Below are positions 1-10,772 of a DNA stretch of 20,633 nt, piece by piece. The DNA lies in contig NW_003134138.1 in assembly GCF_000003605.2 (NCBI RefSeq), forward strand, positions 1 to 20,633, written 5' to 3'. The position numbers and the translations under genes are program-made. This DNA is from Saccoglossus kowalevskii (lineage: Eukaryota; Hemichordata; Enteropneusta; Harrimaniidae). The first letter of the stretch is position 1. Each line of letters begins with the position of its first letter. Under the pieces are notes generated by a model, which had not been told where the DNA came from, did no database searches, and saw only the letters and a list, made by a program, of their open reading frames with translations.

Positions 1-626
1 CATCTGATTTGAGAACAGAGTAATCTTATATGACATGCATCTGATTTGAGAACAGAGTAATCTTATATGGCATGCATCTGATTTGAGAACAGAGTAATCT
101 TATATGGCATGCATCTGATTTGAGAACAGAGTAATCTTATATGGCATGCATCTGATTTGAGAACAGAGTAATCTTATATGGCATGCATCTGATTTCACAA
201 CACAGTTATCTTAGCTGACATAAATCTGATTTAAAACAGAGTAATCTTATATGGCATGCATCTGATTTGAGAACAGAGTAATCTTATATGGCATGCATCT
301 GATTTGAGAACAGAGTAATCTTATATGGCATGCATCTGATTTGAGAACAGAGTAATCTTATATGGCATGCATCTGATTTGAGAACAGAGTAATCTTATAT
401 GGCATGCATCTGATTTCACAACACAGTTATCTTAGCTGACATAAATCTGATTTAAAACAGAGTAATCTTATATGGCATGCATCTGATATGAGAACAGAGT
501 AATCTTATATGGCATGCATCTGATTTGAGAACAGAGTAATCTTATATGGCATGCATCTGATTTCACAACACAGTTATCTTAGCTGACATAAATCTGATTT
601 AAAACAGAGTAATCTTATATGGCATG
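1..626. repeat. Left edge: three B-C pairs with short A runs
   Basis: Five A units start exactly at base 1; the first carries the D tag. Then come B-C at 186-258, four A units, B-C at 407-479, two A units and B-C at 554-626. The unit at 480 has a private change (tgatatgag for tgatttgag). The spacing of 4 then 2 A units is irregular compared with the 5-unit spacing common further right. The B-C at 554 begins a segment related to 8114 onward (offset 7560). Confidence 0.93.
186..258. repeat. Reference B-C variant pair (one of 55)
   Basis: This is the first clean copy of the 73-bp marker pair. B (186-222) differs from A at 8 of 37 positions: the gagaacagag core becomes cacaacacag, taatc becomes ttatc, and the end changes from ttatatggcatg to ttagctgacata. 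C (223-258) starts aatctg and lacks one base in the core (aaaacagag). I found no B without a following C anywhere in the window, so the pair spreads as one block. B creates an AGATAA (GATA-type) word on the minus strand that A lacks, and it destroys the ttatatgg word. Confidence 0.95.
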
Positions 627-1179
627 CATCTGATTTGAGAACAGAGTAATCTTATATGGCATGCATCTGATTTGAGAACAGAGTAATCTTATATGACATG
701 CATCTGATTTGAGAACAGAGTAATCTTATATGGCATGCATCTGATTTGAGAACAGAGTAATCTTATATGGCATGCATCTGATTTGAGAACAGAGTAATCT
801 TATATGGCATGCAACTGATTTGAGAACAGAGTAATCTTATATGGCATGCATCTGATTTGAGAACAGAGTAATCTTATATGGCATGCATCTGATTTGAGAA
901 CAGAGTAATCTTATATGGCATGCATCTGATTTGAGAACAGAGTAATCTTATATGGCATGCATCTGATTTGAGAACAGAGTTATCTTATATGGCATGCATC
1001 TGATTTGAGAACAGAGTAATCTTATATGGCATGCATCTGATTTAAAACAGAGTAATCTTATATGGCATGCATCTGATTTGAGAACAGAGTAATCTTATAT
1101 GGCATGCATCTGATTTCACAACACAGTTATCTTAGCTGACATAAATCTGATTTAAAACAGAGTAATCTTATATGGCATG
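627..1179. repeat. 13-unit A run with D, N, T and M tags, closed by B-C
   Basis: Thirteen A-type units precede B-C at 1107-1179. Tags in order are D at 664, N at 812, T at 960 and the 36-bp M unit at 1034. The left part (D then N four units later) repeats at 8224 and 8372 (offset 7560). The right part (T, plain, M) repeats at 8779-8888 (offset 7819). The difference between the two offsets, 259 bp, is exactly seven units present only in the later copy. Confidence 0.92.
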
Positions 1180-1474
1180 CATCTGATTTGAGAACAGAGT
1201 AATCTTATATGGCATGCATCTGATTTGAGAACAGAGTAATCTTATATGGCATGCATCTGATTTGAGAACAGAGTAATCTTATATGGCATGCATCTGATTT
1301 GAGAACAGAGTAATCTCTTATGGCATGCATCTGATTTGAGAACAGAGTAATCTTATATGGCATGCATCTGATTTGAGAACAGAGTAATCTTATATGGCAT
1401 GCATCTGATTTCACAACACAGTTATCTTAGCTGACATAAATCTGATTTAAAACAGAGTAATCTTATATGGCATG
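1180..1474. repeat. L-type block of six A units plus B-C
   Basis: Six A units, with the L tag (taatctcttatgg) in the unit at 1291, are closed by B-C at 1402-1474. It is the six-unit version of the common five-unit L block. The L change moves the minus-strand TAA by two bases, and B supplies a minus-strand GTG, so an artefactual 69-codon frame (1205-1414) appears here and in every similar block. Confidence 0.92.
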
Positions 1475-2251
1475 TATCTGATTTGAGAACAGAGTAATCT
1501 TATATGGCATGCATCTGATTTGAGAACAGAGTAATCTTATATGGCATGTATCTGATTTGAGAACAGAGTAATCTTATATGGCATGCATTTGATTTGAGAA
1601 CAGAGTAATCTTATATGGCATGCATCTGATTTGAGAACAGAGTAATCTTATATGGCATGCATTTGATTTGAGAACAGAGTAATCTTATATGGCATGCATC
1701 TGATTTGTGAACAGAGTAATCTTATATGGCATGCATCTGATTTGAGAACAGAGTAATCTTATATGGCATGCATTTGATTTGAGAACAGAGTAATCTTATA
1801 TGGCATGCATCTGATTTGAGAACAGAGGTAATCTTATATGGCATGCATCTGATTTGTGAACAGAGTAATCTTATATGGCATGCATCTGATTTGTGAACAG
1901 AGTAATCTTATATGGCATGCATCTGATTTCAGAACAGAGTAATCTTATATGGCATGCATCTGATTTGAGAACAGAGTAATCTTATATGGCATGCATCTGA
2001 TTTGAGAACAGAGTAATCTTATATGGCATGCATCTGATTTGAGAACAGAGTAATCTTATATGGCATGCATCTGATTTGAGAACAGAGTAATCTTATATGG
2101 CAAGCATCTGATTTGAGAACAGAGTAATCTTATATGGCATGCATCTGATTTGAGAACAGAGTAATCTTATATGGCATGCATCTGATTTCACAACACAGTT
2201 ATCTTAGCTGACATAAATCTGATTTAAAACAGAGTAATCTTATATGGCATG
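1475..2251. repeat. Y/F/G marker block, 19 A-type units plus B-C
   Basis: Nineteen A-type units run to B-C at 2179-2251. The tag order is distinctive: Y 1475, plain, Y 1549, F 1586, plain, F 1660, G 1697, plain, F 1771, P 1808 (38 bp), G 1846, G 1883, Q 1920, plain units, K at 2068, then two plain units. The same order recurs at 9294-9775 and, up to the second G, at 15496-15940; a shortened form is at 12469-12764. The shared one-base insertion in P argues that these are true copies of one ancestor. Confidence 0.93.
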
Positions 2252-2657
2252 CATCTGATTTGAGAACAGAGTAATCTCTTATGGCATGCATCTGATTTGA
2301 GAACAGAGTAATCTTATATGGCATGCATCTGATTTGAGAACAGAGTAATCTTATATGGCATGCATCTGATTTGAGAACAGAGTAATCTTATATGGCATGC
2401 ATCTGATTTGAGAACAGAGTTATCTTATATGGCATGCATCTGATTTGAGAACAGAGTAATCTTATATGGCATGCATTTGATTTGAGAACAGAGTAATCTT
2501 ATATGGCATGCATCTGATTTGAGAACAGAGTAATCTTATATGGCATGCATCTGATTTGAGAACAGAGTAATCTTATATGGCATGCATCTGATTTCACAAC
2601 ACAGTTATCTTAGCTGACATAAATCTGATTTAAAACAGAGTAATCTTATATGGCATG
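2252..2657. repeat. Nine-unit block with L, T and F tags plus B-C
   Basis: Nine A-type units carry L at 2252, T at 2400 and F at 2474, and are closed by B-C at 2585-2657. The T-plain-F-plain-plain-B-C order is repeated at 14426-14683 and 16199-16456, each time followed by the CG-bearing L block. Confidence 0.92.
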
Positions 2658-2915
2658 CATCTGATTTGAGAACAGAGTAATCTTATATGGCATGCATCTG
2701 ATTTGAGAACAGAGTAATCTTATATGGCATGCATCTGATTTGAGAACAGAGTAATCTCGTATGGCATGCATCTGATTTGAGAACAGAGTAATCTTACATG
2801 GCATGCATCTGATTTGAGAACAGAGTAATCTTATATGGCATGCATCTGATTTCACAACACAGTTATCTTAGCTGACATAAATCTGATTTAAAACAGAGTA
2901 ATCTTATATGGCATG
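2658..2915. repeat. Five-unit L-type block with rare CG change, plus B-C
   Basis: Five A units precede B-C at 2843-2915 (258 bp in total). The third unit (2732) has taatctcgtatgg in place of the usual L word, which gives a CG dinucleotide at 2758-2759. The fourth has ttacatgg. The same two changes recur together at 14684-14941 and 16457-16714 and nowhere else that I found. Confidence 0.93.
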
Positions 2916-3394
2916 CATCTGATTTGAGAACAGAGTAATCTTATATGGCATGCATCTGATTTGAGAACAGAGTAATCTTATATGGCATGCATCTGATTTG
3001 AGAACAGAGTAATCTTATATGGCATGCATCTGATTTGAGAACAGAGTAATCTTATATGGCATGCATCTGATTTCACAACACAGTTATCTTAGCTGACATA
3101 AATCTGATTTAAAACAGAGTAATCTTATATGGCATGCATCTGATTTGAGAACAGAGTAATCTTATATGGCATGCATCTGATTTGAGAACAGAGTAATCTT
3201 ATATGGCATGCATCTGATTTGAGAACAGAGTAATCTTATATGGCAAGCATCTGATTTGAGAACAGAGTAATCTTATATGGCATGCATCTGATTTGAGAAC
3301 AGAGTAATCTTATATGGCATGCATCTGATTTCACAACACAGTTATCTTAGCTGACATAAATCTGATTTAAAACAGAGTAATCTTATATGGCATG
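2916..3394. repeat. Four-unit block and K-type five-unit block, each with B-C
   Basis: Four plain A units with B-C at 3064-3136 (221 bp) are followed by five A units with B-C at 3322-3394 (258 bp). The third unit of the second block (3211) ends ggcaag, the K tag. With the preceding L-type block (2658-2915) this makes one complete 737-bp super-repeat. Confidence 0.93.
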
Positions 3395-3799
3395 CATCTG
3401 ATTTGAGAACAGAGTAATCTTATATGGCATGCATCTGATTTGAGAACAGAGTAATCTTATATGGCATGCATCTGATTTGAGAACAGAGTAATCTTATATG
3501 GCATGCATCTGATTTGAGAACAGAGTAATCTTATATGGCATGCATCTGATTTGAGAACAGAGTTATCTTATATGGCATGCATCTGATTTGAGAACAGAGT
3601 AATCTTATATGGCATGCATCTGATTTAAAACAGAGTAATCTTATATGGCATGCATCTGATTTGAGAACAGAGTAATCTTATATGGCATGCATCTGATTTG
3701 AGAACAGAGTAATCTTATATGGCATGCATCTGATTTCACAACACAGTTATCTTAGCTGACATAAATCTGATTTAAAACAGAGTAATCTTATATGGCATG
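3395..3799. repeat. T-plain-M block, nine A-type units plus B-C
   Basis: Nine A-type units contain T at 3543 and the 36-bp M unit at 3617, and are closed by B-C at 3727-3799. M has the C-type core (aaaacagag) but an A-type left neighbour, so it looks like an A/C recombinant. The layout is the same as 11252-11656. Confidence 0.92.
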
Positions 3800-4057
3800 C
3801 ATCTGATTTGAGAACAGAGTAATCTTATATGGCATGCATCTGATTTGAGAACAGAGTAATCTTATATGGCATGCATCTGATTTGAGAACAGAGTAATCTT
3901 ATATGGCAAGCATCTGATTTGAGAACAGAGTAATCTTATATGGCATGCATCTGATTTGAGAACAGAGTAATCTTATATGGCATGCATCTGATTTCACAAC
4001 ACAGTTATCTTAGCTGACATAAATCTGATTTAAAACAGAGTAATCTTATATGGCATG
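3800..4057. repeat. K-type five-unit block plus B-C
   Basis: Five A units, the third (3874) ending ggcaag, are closed by B-C at 3985-4057. It has the same form as the block at 3137-3394. Confidence 0.93.
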
Positions 4058-4499
4058 CATCTGATTTGAGAACAGAGTAATCTTATATGGCATGCATCTG
4101 ATTTGAGAACAGAGTAATCTTATATGGCATGCATCTGATTTGAGAACAGAGTAATCTCTTATGGCATGCATCTGATTTGAGAACAGAGTAATCTTATATG
4201 GCATGCATCTGATTTGAGAACAGAGTAATCTTATATGGCATGCATCTGATTTGAGAACAGAGTTATCTTATATGGCATGCATCTGATTTGAGAACAGAGT
4301 AATCTTATATGGCATGCATCTGATTTAAAACAGAGTAATCTTATATGGCATGCATCTGATTTGAGAACAGAGTAATCTTATATGGCATGCATCTGATTTG
4401 AGAACAGAGTAATCTTATATGGCATGCATCTGATTTCACAACACAGTTATCTTAGCTGACATAAATCTGATTTAAAACAGAGTAATCTTATATGGCATG
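4058..4499. repeat. Ten-unit block with L, T and M tags plus B-C
   Basis: Ten A-type units carry L at 4132, T at 4243 and M at 4317 (36 bp), and are closed by B-C at 4427-4499. From the T unit rightwards through 4978 the layout matches 10516-11251 at offset 6273. Confidence 0.92.
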
Positions 4500-5236
4500 C
4501 ATCTGGTTTGAGAACAGAGTAATCTTATATGGCATGCATCTGATTTGAGAACAGAGTAATCTTATATGGCATGCATCTGATTTGAGAACAGAGTAATCTC
4601 TTATGGCATGCATCTGATTTGAGAACAGAGTAATCTTATATGGCATGCATCTGATTTGAGAACAGAGTAATCTTATATGGCATGCATCTGATTTCACAAC
4701 ACAGTTATCTTAGCTGACATAAATCTGATTTAAAACAGAGTAATCTTATATGGCATGCATCTGATTTGAGAACAGAGTAATCTAATATGGCATGCATCTG
4801 ATTTGAGAACAGAGTAATCTTATATGGCATGCATCTGATTTGAGAACAGAGTAATCTTATATGGCATGCATCTGATTTGAGAACAGAGTAATCTTATATG
4901 GCATGCATCTGATTTCACAACACAGTTATCTTAGCTGACATAAATCTGATTTAAAACAGAGTAATCTTATATGGCATGCATCTGATTTGAGAACAGAGTA
5001 ATCTTATATGGCATGCATCTGATTTGAGAACAGAGTAATCTTATATGGCATGCATCTGATTTGAGAACAGAGTAATCTTATATGGCAAGCATCTGATTTG
5101 AGAACAGAGTAATCTTATATGGCATGCATCTGATTTGAGAACAGAGTAATCTTATATGGCATGCATCTGATTTCACAACACAGTTATCTTAGCTGACATA
5201 AATCTGATTTAAAACAGAGTAATCTTATATGGCATG
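4500..5236. repeat. 737-bp super-repeat (L, four-unit and K blocks)
   Basis: This is a complete super-repeat: an L-type five-unit block (L at 4574) with B-C at 4685; a four-unit block with B-C at 4906; and a K-type five-unit block (K at 5053) with B-C at 5164. The first unit has a private change (catctggttt). The unit at 4758 has taatctaatatgg, which is shared with 11031. The next 737 bp (5237-5973) repeat the same plan directly in tandem. Confidence 0.93.
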
Positions 5237-5973
5237 CATCTGATTTGAGAACAGAGTAATCTTATATGGCATGCATCTGATTTGAGAACAGAGTAATCTT
5301 ATATGGCATGCATCTGATTTGAGAACAGAGTAATCTCTTATGGCATGCATCTGATTTGAGAACAGAGTAATCTTATATGGCATGCATCTGATTTCACAAC
5401 ACAGTAATCTTATATGGCATGCATCTGATTTCACAACACAGTTATCTTAGCTGACATAAATCTGATTTAAAACAGAGTAATCTTATATGGCATGCATCTG
5501 ATTTGAGAACAGAGTAATCTTATATGGCATGCATCTGATTTGAGAACAGAGTAATCTTATATGGCATGCATCTGATTTGAGAACAGAGTAATCTTATATG
5601 GCATGCATCTGATTTGAGAACAGAGTAATCTTATATGGCATGCATCTGATTTCACAACACAGTTATCTTAGCTGACATAAATCTGATTTAAAACAGAGTA
5701 ATCTTATATGGCATGCATCTGATTTGAGAACAGAGTAATCTTATATGGCATGCATCTGATTTGAGAACAGAGTAATCTTATATGGCATGCATCTGATTTG
5801 AGAACAGAGTAATCTTATATGGCAAGCATCTGATTTGAGAACAGAGTAATCTTATATGGCATGCATCTGATTTGAGAACAGAGTAATCTTATATGGCATG
5901 CATCTGATTTCACAACACAGTTATCTTAGCTGACATAAATCTGATTTAAAACAGAGTAATCTTATATGGCATG
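5237..5973. repeat. Tandem second 737-bp super-repeat with a B/A hybrid unit
   Basis: The plan is the same as in the previous 737 bp: L at 5311 and B-C at 5422; four units and B-C at 5643; K at 5790 and B-C at 5901. The unit at 5385-5421 is a hybrid. Its first half (catctgatttcacaacacag) is B and its second half (taatcttatatggcatg) is A. The same hybrid occurs only at 7192-7228, at offset 1807. Confidence 0.93.
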
Positions 5974-6453
5974 CATCTGATTTGAGAACAGAGTAATCTT
6001 ATATGGCATGCATCTGATTTGAGAACAGAGTAATCTTATATAACATGCATCTGATTTGAGAACAGAGTAATCTTATATGGCATGCATCTGATTTGAGAAC
6101 AGAGTAATCTTATATGGCATGCATCTGATTTGAGAACAGAGTAATCTTATATGGCATGCATCTGATTTGAGAACAGAGTAATCTTATATGGCATGCATCT
6201 GATTTGAGAACAGAGTAATCTTATATGGCATGCATCTGATTTGAGAACAGAGTAATCTTATATGGCATGCATCTGATTTGAGAACAGAGTAATCTTATAT
6301 GGCAAGCATCTGATTTGAGAACAGAGTAATCTTATATGGCATGCATCTGATTTGAGAAGAGAGTAATCTTATATGGCATGCATCTGATTTCACAACACAG
6401 TTATCTTAGCTGACATAAATCTGATTTAAAACAGAGTAATCTTATATGGCATG
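5974..6453. repeat. Eleven-unit block with K and R tags plus B-C
   Basis: Eleven A units include a private end ttatataacatg in the unit at 6011 (apparently a further change on a D unit), K at 6270 and R (gaagagag) at 6344. B-C is at 6381-6453. Eleven equals 5+2+4, which would fit a B-C pair replaced by two A units; this is inference. Confidence 0.9.
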
Positions 6454-7006
6454 CATCTGATTTGAGAACAGAGTAATCTTATATGGCATGCATCTGATTT
6501 GAGAACAGAGTAATCTTATATGACATGCATCTGATTTGAGAACAGAGTAATCTTATATGGCATGCATCTGATTTGAGAACAGAGTAATCTTATATGGCAT
6601 GCATCTGATTTGAGAACATAGTAATCTTATATGGCATGCATCTGATTTCACAACACAGTTATCTTAGCTGACATAAATCTGATTTAAAACAGAGTAATCT
6701 TATATGGCATGCATCTGATTTGAGAACAGAGTAATCTTATATGGCATGCATCTGATTTGAGAACAGAGTAATCTTATATGGCATGCATCTGATTTGAGAA
6801 CAGAGTAATCTTATATGGCATGCATCTGATTTGAGAACAGAGTAATCTTATATGGCATGCATCTGATTTGAGAACAGAGTAATCTTATATGGCAAGCATC
6901 TGATTTGAGAACAGAGTAATCTTATATGGCATGCATCTGATTTCACAACACAGTTATCTTAGCTGACATAAATCTGATTTAAAACAGAGTAATCTTATAT
7001 GGCATG
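6454..7006. repeat. Five-unit D block and six-unit K block, each with B-C
   Basis: Five A units with D at 6491 and a catagtaat change in the unit at 6602 are closed by B-C at 6639-6711. Six A units with K at 6860 follow, closed by B-C at 6934-7006. The catag change is otherwise seen only at 19805. Confidence 0.91.
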
Positions 7007-7780
7007 CATCTGATTTGAGAACAGAGTAATCTTATATGGCATGCATCTGATTTGAGAACAGAGTAATCTTATATGGCATGCATCTGATTTGAGAACAGAG
7101 TAATCTTATATGGCATGCATCTGATTTGAGAACAGAGTAATCTCTTATGGCATGCATCTGATTTGAGAACAGAGTAATCTTATATGGCATGCATCTGATT
7201 TCACAACACAGTAATCTTATATGGCATGCATCTGATTTCACAACACAGTAATCTTAGCTGACATAAATCTGATTTAAAACAGAGTAATCTTATATGGCAT
7301 GCATCTGATTTGAGAACAGAGTAATCTTATATGGCATGCATCTGATTTGAGAACAGAGTAATCTTATATGGCATGCATCTGATTTGAGAACAGAGTAATC
7401 TTATATGGCATGCATCTGATTTGAGAACAGAGTAATCTTATATGGCATGCATCTGATTTCACAACACAGTTATCTTAGCTGACATAAATCTGATTTAAAA
7501 CAGAGTAATCTTATATGGCATGCATCTGATTTGAGAACAGAGTAATCTTATATGGCATGCATCTGATTTGAGAACAGAGTAATCTTATATGGCATGCATC
7601 TGATTTGAGAACAGAGTAATCTTATATGGCAAGCATCTGATTTGAGAACAGAGTAATCTTATATGGCATGCATCTGATTTGAGAACAGAGTAATCTTATA
7701 TGGCATGCATCTGATTTCACAACACAGTTATCTTAGCTGACATAAATCTGATTTAAAACAGAGTAATCTTATATGGCATG
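7007..7780. repeat. 774-bp super-repeat copy with hybrid unit and altered B
   Basis: The order is L-type block (six units, L at 7118, hybrid at 7192) with B-C at 7229; four units with B-C at 7450; K-type five units (K at 7597) with B-C at 7708. It equals the 737-bp super-repeat plus one unit. The B at 7229 has taatc where all other B units have ttatc, an A-type base inside a B unit, and so it lacks the AGATAA word. It matches 5237-5973 at offset 1807 from 7044 onward. Confidence 0.92.
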
Positions 7781-8186
7781 CATCTGATTTGAGAACAGAG
7801 TAATCTTATATGGCATGCATCTGATTTGAGAACAGAGTAATCTTATATGACATGCATCTGATTTGAGAACAGAGTAATCTTATATGGCATGCATCTGATT
7901 TGAGAACAGAGTAATCTTATATGGCATGCATCTGATTTGAGAACAGAGTAATCTTATATGGCATGCAACTGATTTGAGAACAGAGTAATCTTATATGGCA
8001 TGCATCTGATTTGAGAACAGAGTAATCTTATATGGCAAGCATCTGATTTGAGAACAGAGTAATCTTATATGGCATGCATCTGATTTGAGAACAGAGTAAT
8101 CTTATATGGCATGCATCTGATTTCACAACACAGTTATCTTAGCTGACATAAATCTGATTTAAAACAGAGTAATCTTATATGGCATG
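7781..8186. repeat. Nine-unit block with D, N and K tags plus B-C
   Basis: Nine A units carry D at 7818, N (caactg) at 7966 and K at 8003, and are closed by B-C at 8114-8186. From the N unit rightwards through 8593 the layout equals 17600-18227 at offset 9634. Confidence 0.92.
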
Positions 8187-9035
8187 CATCTGATTTGAGA
8201 ACAGAGTAATCTTATATGGCATGCATCTGATTTGAGAACAGAGTAATCTTATATGACATGCATCTGATTTGAGAACAGAGTAATCTTATATGGCATGCAT
8301 CTGATTTGAGAACAGAGTAATCTTATATGGCATGCATCTGATTTGAGAACAGAGTAATCTTATATGGCATGCAACTGATTTGAGAACAGAGTAATCTTAT
8401 ATGGCATGCATCTGATTTGAGAACAGAGTAATCTTATATGGCATGCATCTGATTTGAGAACAGAGTAATCTTATATGGCATGCATCTGATTTGAGAACAG
8501 AGTAATCTTATATGGCAAGCATCTGATTTGAGAACAGAGTAATCTTATATGGTATGCATCTGATTTGAGAAGAGAGTAATCTTATATGGCATGCATCTGA
8601 TTTGAGAACAGAGTAATCTTATATGGCATGCATCTGATTTGAGAACAGAGTTATCTTATATGGCATGCATCTGATTTGAGAACAGAGTAATCTTATATGG
8701 CATGCATCTGATTTGAGAACAGAGTAATCTTATATGGCATGCATCTGATTTGAGAACAGAGTAATCTTATATGGCATGCATCTGATTTGAGAACAGAGTT
8801 ATCTTATATGGCATGCATCTGATTTGAGAACAGAGTAATCTTATATGGCATGCATCTGATTTAAAACAGAGTAATCTTATATGGCATGCATCTGATTTGA
8901 GAACAGAGTAATCTTATATGGCATGCATCTGATTTGAGAACAGAGTAATCTTATATGGCATGCATCTGATTTCACAACACAGTTATCTTAGCTGACATAA
9001 ATCTGATTTAAAACAGAGTAATCTTATATGGCATG
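8187..9035. repeat. 21-unit A run with D-N-K-U-R then T-T-M tags, plus B-C
   Basis: There are 21 A-type units before B-C at 8963-9035. Tags are D 8224, N 8372, K 8483, U 8520 (ends ggtatg), R 8557, T 8631, T 8779 and M 8853 (36 bp). The run joins the left half of the 11-unit block at 17821 to the T-T-M arrangement also seen at 10368-10625. It is a composite of two blocks, with the junction near 8593. Confidence 0.92.
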
Positions 9036-9293
9036 CATCTGATTTGAGAACAGAGTAATCTTATATGGCATGCATCTGATTTGAGAACAGAGTAATCTTA
9101 TATGGCATGCATCTGATTTGAGAACAGAGTAATCTCTTATGGCATGCATCTGATTTGAGAACAGAGTAATCTTATATGGCATGCATCTGATTTGAGAACA
9201 GAGTAATCTTATATGGCATGCATCTGATTTCACAACACAGTTATCTTAGCTGACATAAATCTGATTTAAAACAGAGTAATCTTATATGGCATG
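9036..9293. repeat. L-type five-unit block plus B-C
   Basis: Five A units with L at 9110 are closed by B-C at 9221-9293. This is the standard 258-bp L block. As at 1402-1474, it sits immediately left of a Y/F/G marker block. Confidence 0.93.
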
Positions 9294-10772
9294 TATCTGA
9301 TTTGAGAACAGAGTAATCTTATATGGCATGCATCTGATTTGAGAACAGAGTAATCTTATATGGCATGTATCTGATTTGAGAACAGAGTAATCTTATATGG
9401 CATGCATTTGATTTGAGAACAGAGTAATCTTATATGGCATGCATCTGATTTGAGAACAGAGTAATCTTATATGGCATGCATTTGATTTGAGAACAGAGTA
9501 ATCTTATATGGCATGCATCTGATTTGTGAACAGAGTAATCTTATATGGCATGCATCTGATTTGAGAACAGAGTAATCTTATATGGCATGCATTTGATTTG
9601 AGAACAGAGTAATCTTATATGGCATGCATCTGATTTGAGAACAGAGGTAATCTTATATGGCATGCATCTGATTTGTGAACAGAGTAATCTTATATGGCAT
9701 GCATCTGATTTGTGAACAGAGTAATCTTATATGGCATGCATCTGATTTCAGAACAGAGTAATCTTATATGGCATGCATCTGATTTGAGAACAGAGTAATC
9801 TTATATGGCATGCATCTGATTTGAGAACAGAGTAATCTTATATGGCATGCATCTGATTTGAGAACAGAGTAATCTTATATGGCATGCATCTGATTTGAGA
9901 ACAGAGTAATCTTATATGGCATGCATCTGATTTGAGAACAGAGTAATCTTATATGGCATGCATCTGATTTGAGAACAGAGTAATCTTATATGGCATGTAT
10001 CTGATTTGAGAACAGAGTAATCTTATATGGCATGCATCTGATTTGAGAACAGAGTAATCTTATATGACATGCATCTGATTTGAGAACAGAGTAATCTTAT
10101 ATGGCATGCATCTGATTTCAGAACAGAGTAATCTTATATGGCATGCATCTGATTTCAGAACAGAGTAATCTTATATGGCATGCATCTGATTTCAGAACAG
10201 AGTAATCTTATATGGCATGCATCTGATTTGAGAACAGAGTAATCTTATATGGCATGCATCTGATTTGAGAACAGAGTAATCTTATATGGCATGCATCTGA
10301 TTTGAGAACAGAGTAAGCTTATATGGCATGCATCTGATTTGAGAACAGAGTAATCTTATATGGCATGCATCTGATTTGAGAACAGAGTTATCTTATATGG
10401 CATGCATCTGATTTGAGAACAGAGTAATCTTATATGGCATGCATCTGATTTGAGAACAGAGTAATCTTATATGGCATGCATCTGATTTGAGAACAGAGTA
10501 ATCTTATATGGCATGCATCTGATTTGAGAACAGAGTTATCTTATATGGCATGCATCTGATTTGAGAACAGAGTAATCTTATATGGCATGCATCTGATTTA
10601 AAACAGAGTAATCTTATATGGCATGCATCTGATTTGAGAACAGAGTAATCTTATATGGCATGCATCTGATTTGAGAACAGAGTAATCTTATATGGCATGC
10701 ATCTGATTTCACAACACAGTTATCTTAGCTGACATAAATCTGATTTAAAACAGAGTAATCTTATATGGCATG
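9294..10772. repeat. Longest A run: 38 units without B-C (Y/F/G block, Q triplet, T-T-M)
   Basis: Thirty-eight A-type units precede B-C at 10700-10772, the longest stretch without the marker pair. Tags in order: Y 9294, Y 9368, F 9405, F 9479, G 9516, F 9590, P 9627 (38 bp), G 9665, G 9702, Q 9739, Y 9998, D in the unit at 10035, three successive Q units 10109-10219, an aagctt variant at 10294, T 10368, T 10516 and M 10590 (36 bp). It copies 1475 onward up to about 9886 and then departs from it. Confidence 0.92.
10109..10219. repeat. Three consecutive Q units
   Basis: Three adjacent units share the change tgatttcagaac. Elsewhere this change occurs singly (1920, 9739, and 12321 with L). Three identical neighbours suggest a local single-unit amplification or a conversion tract. 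Confidence 0.88.

Noticed and set aside
186-258. B-C pair as a transposon insertion
   Set aside because: Both halves align to the A unit over their full length, with no target-site duplication or terminal inverted repeat. It is a diverged dimer of the same satellite.
1808-1845. The 38-bp gaggtaat unit as a sequencing error
   Set aside because: The same inserted g is found at the matching place in the copies at 9627 and 15829, so it is inherited with the block.
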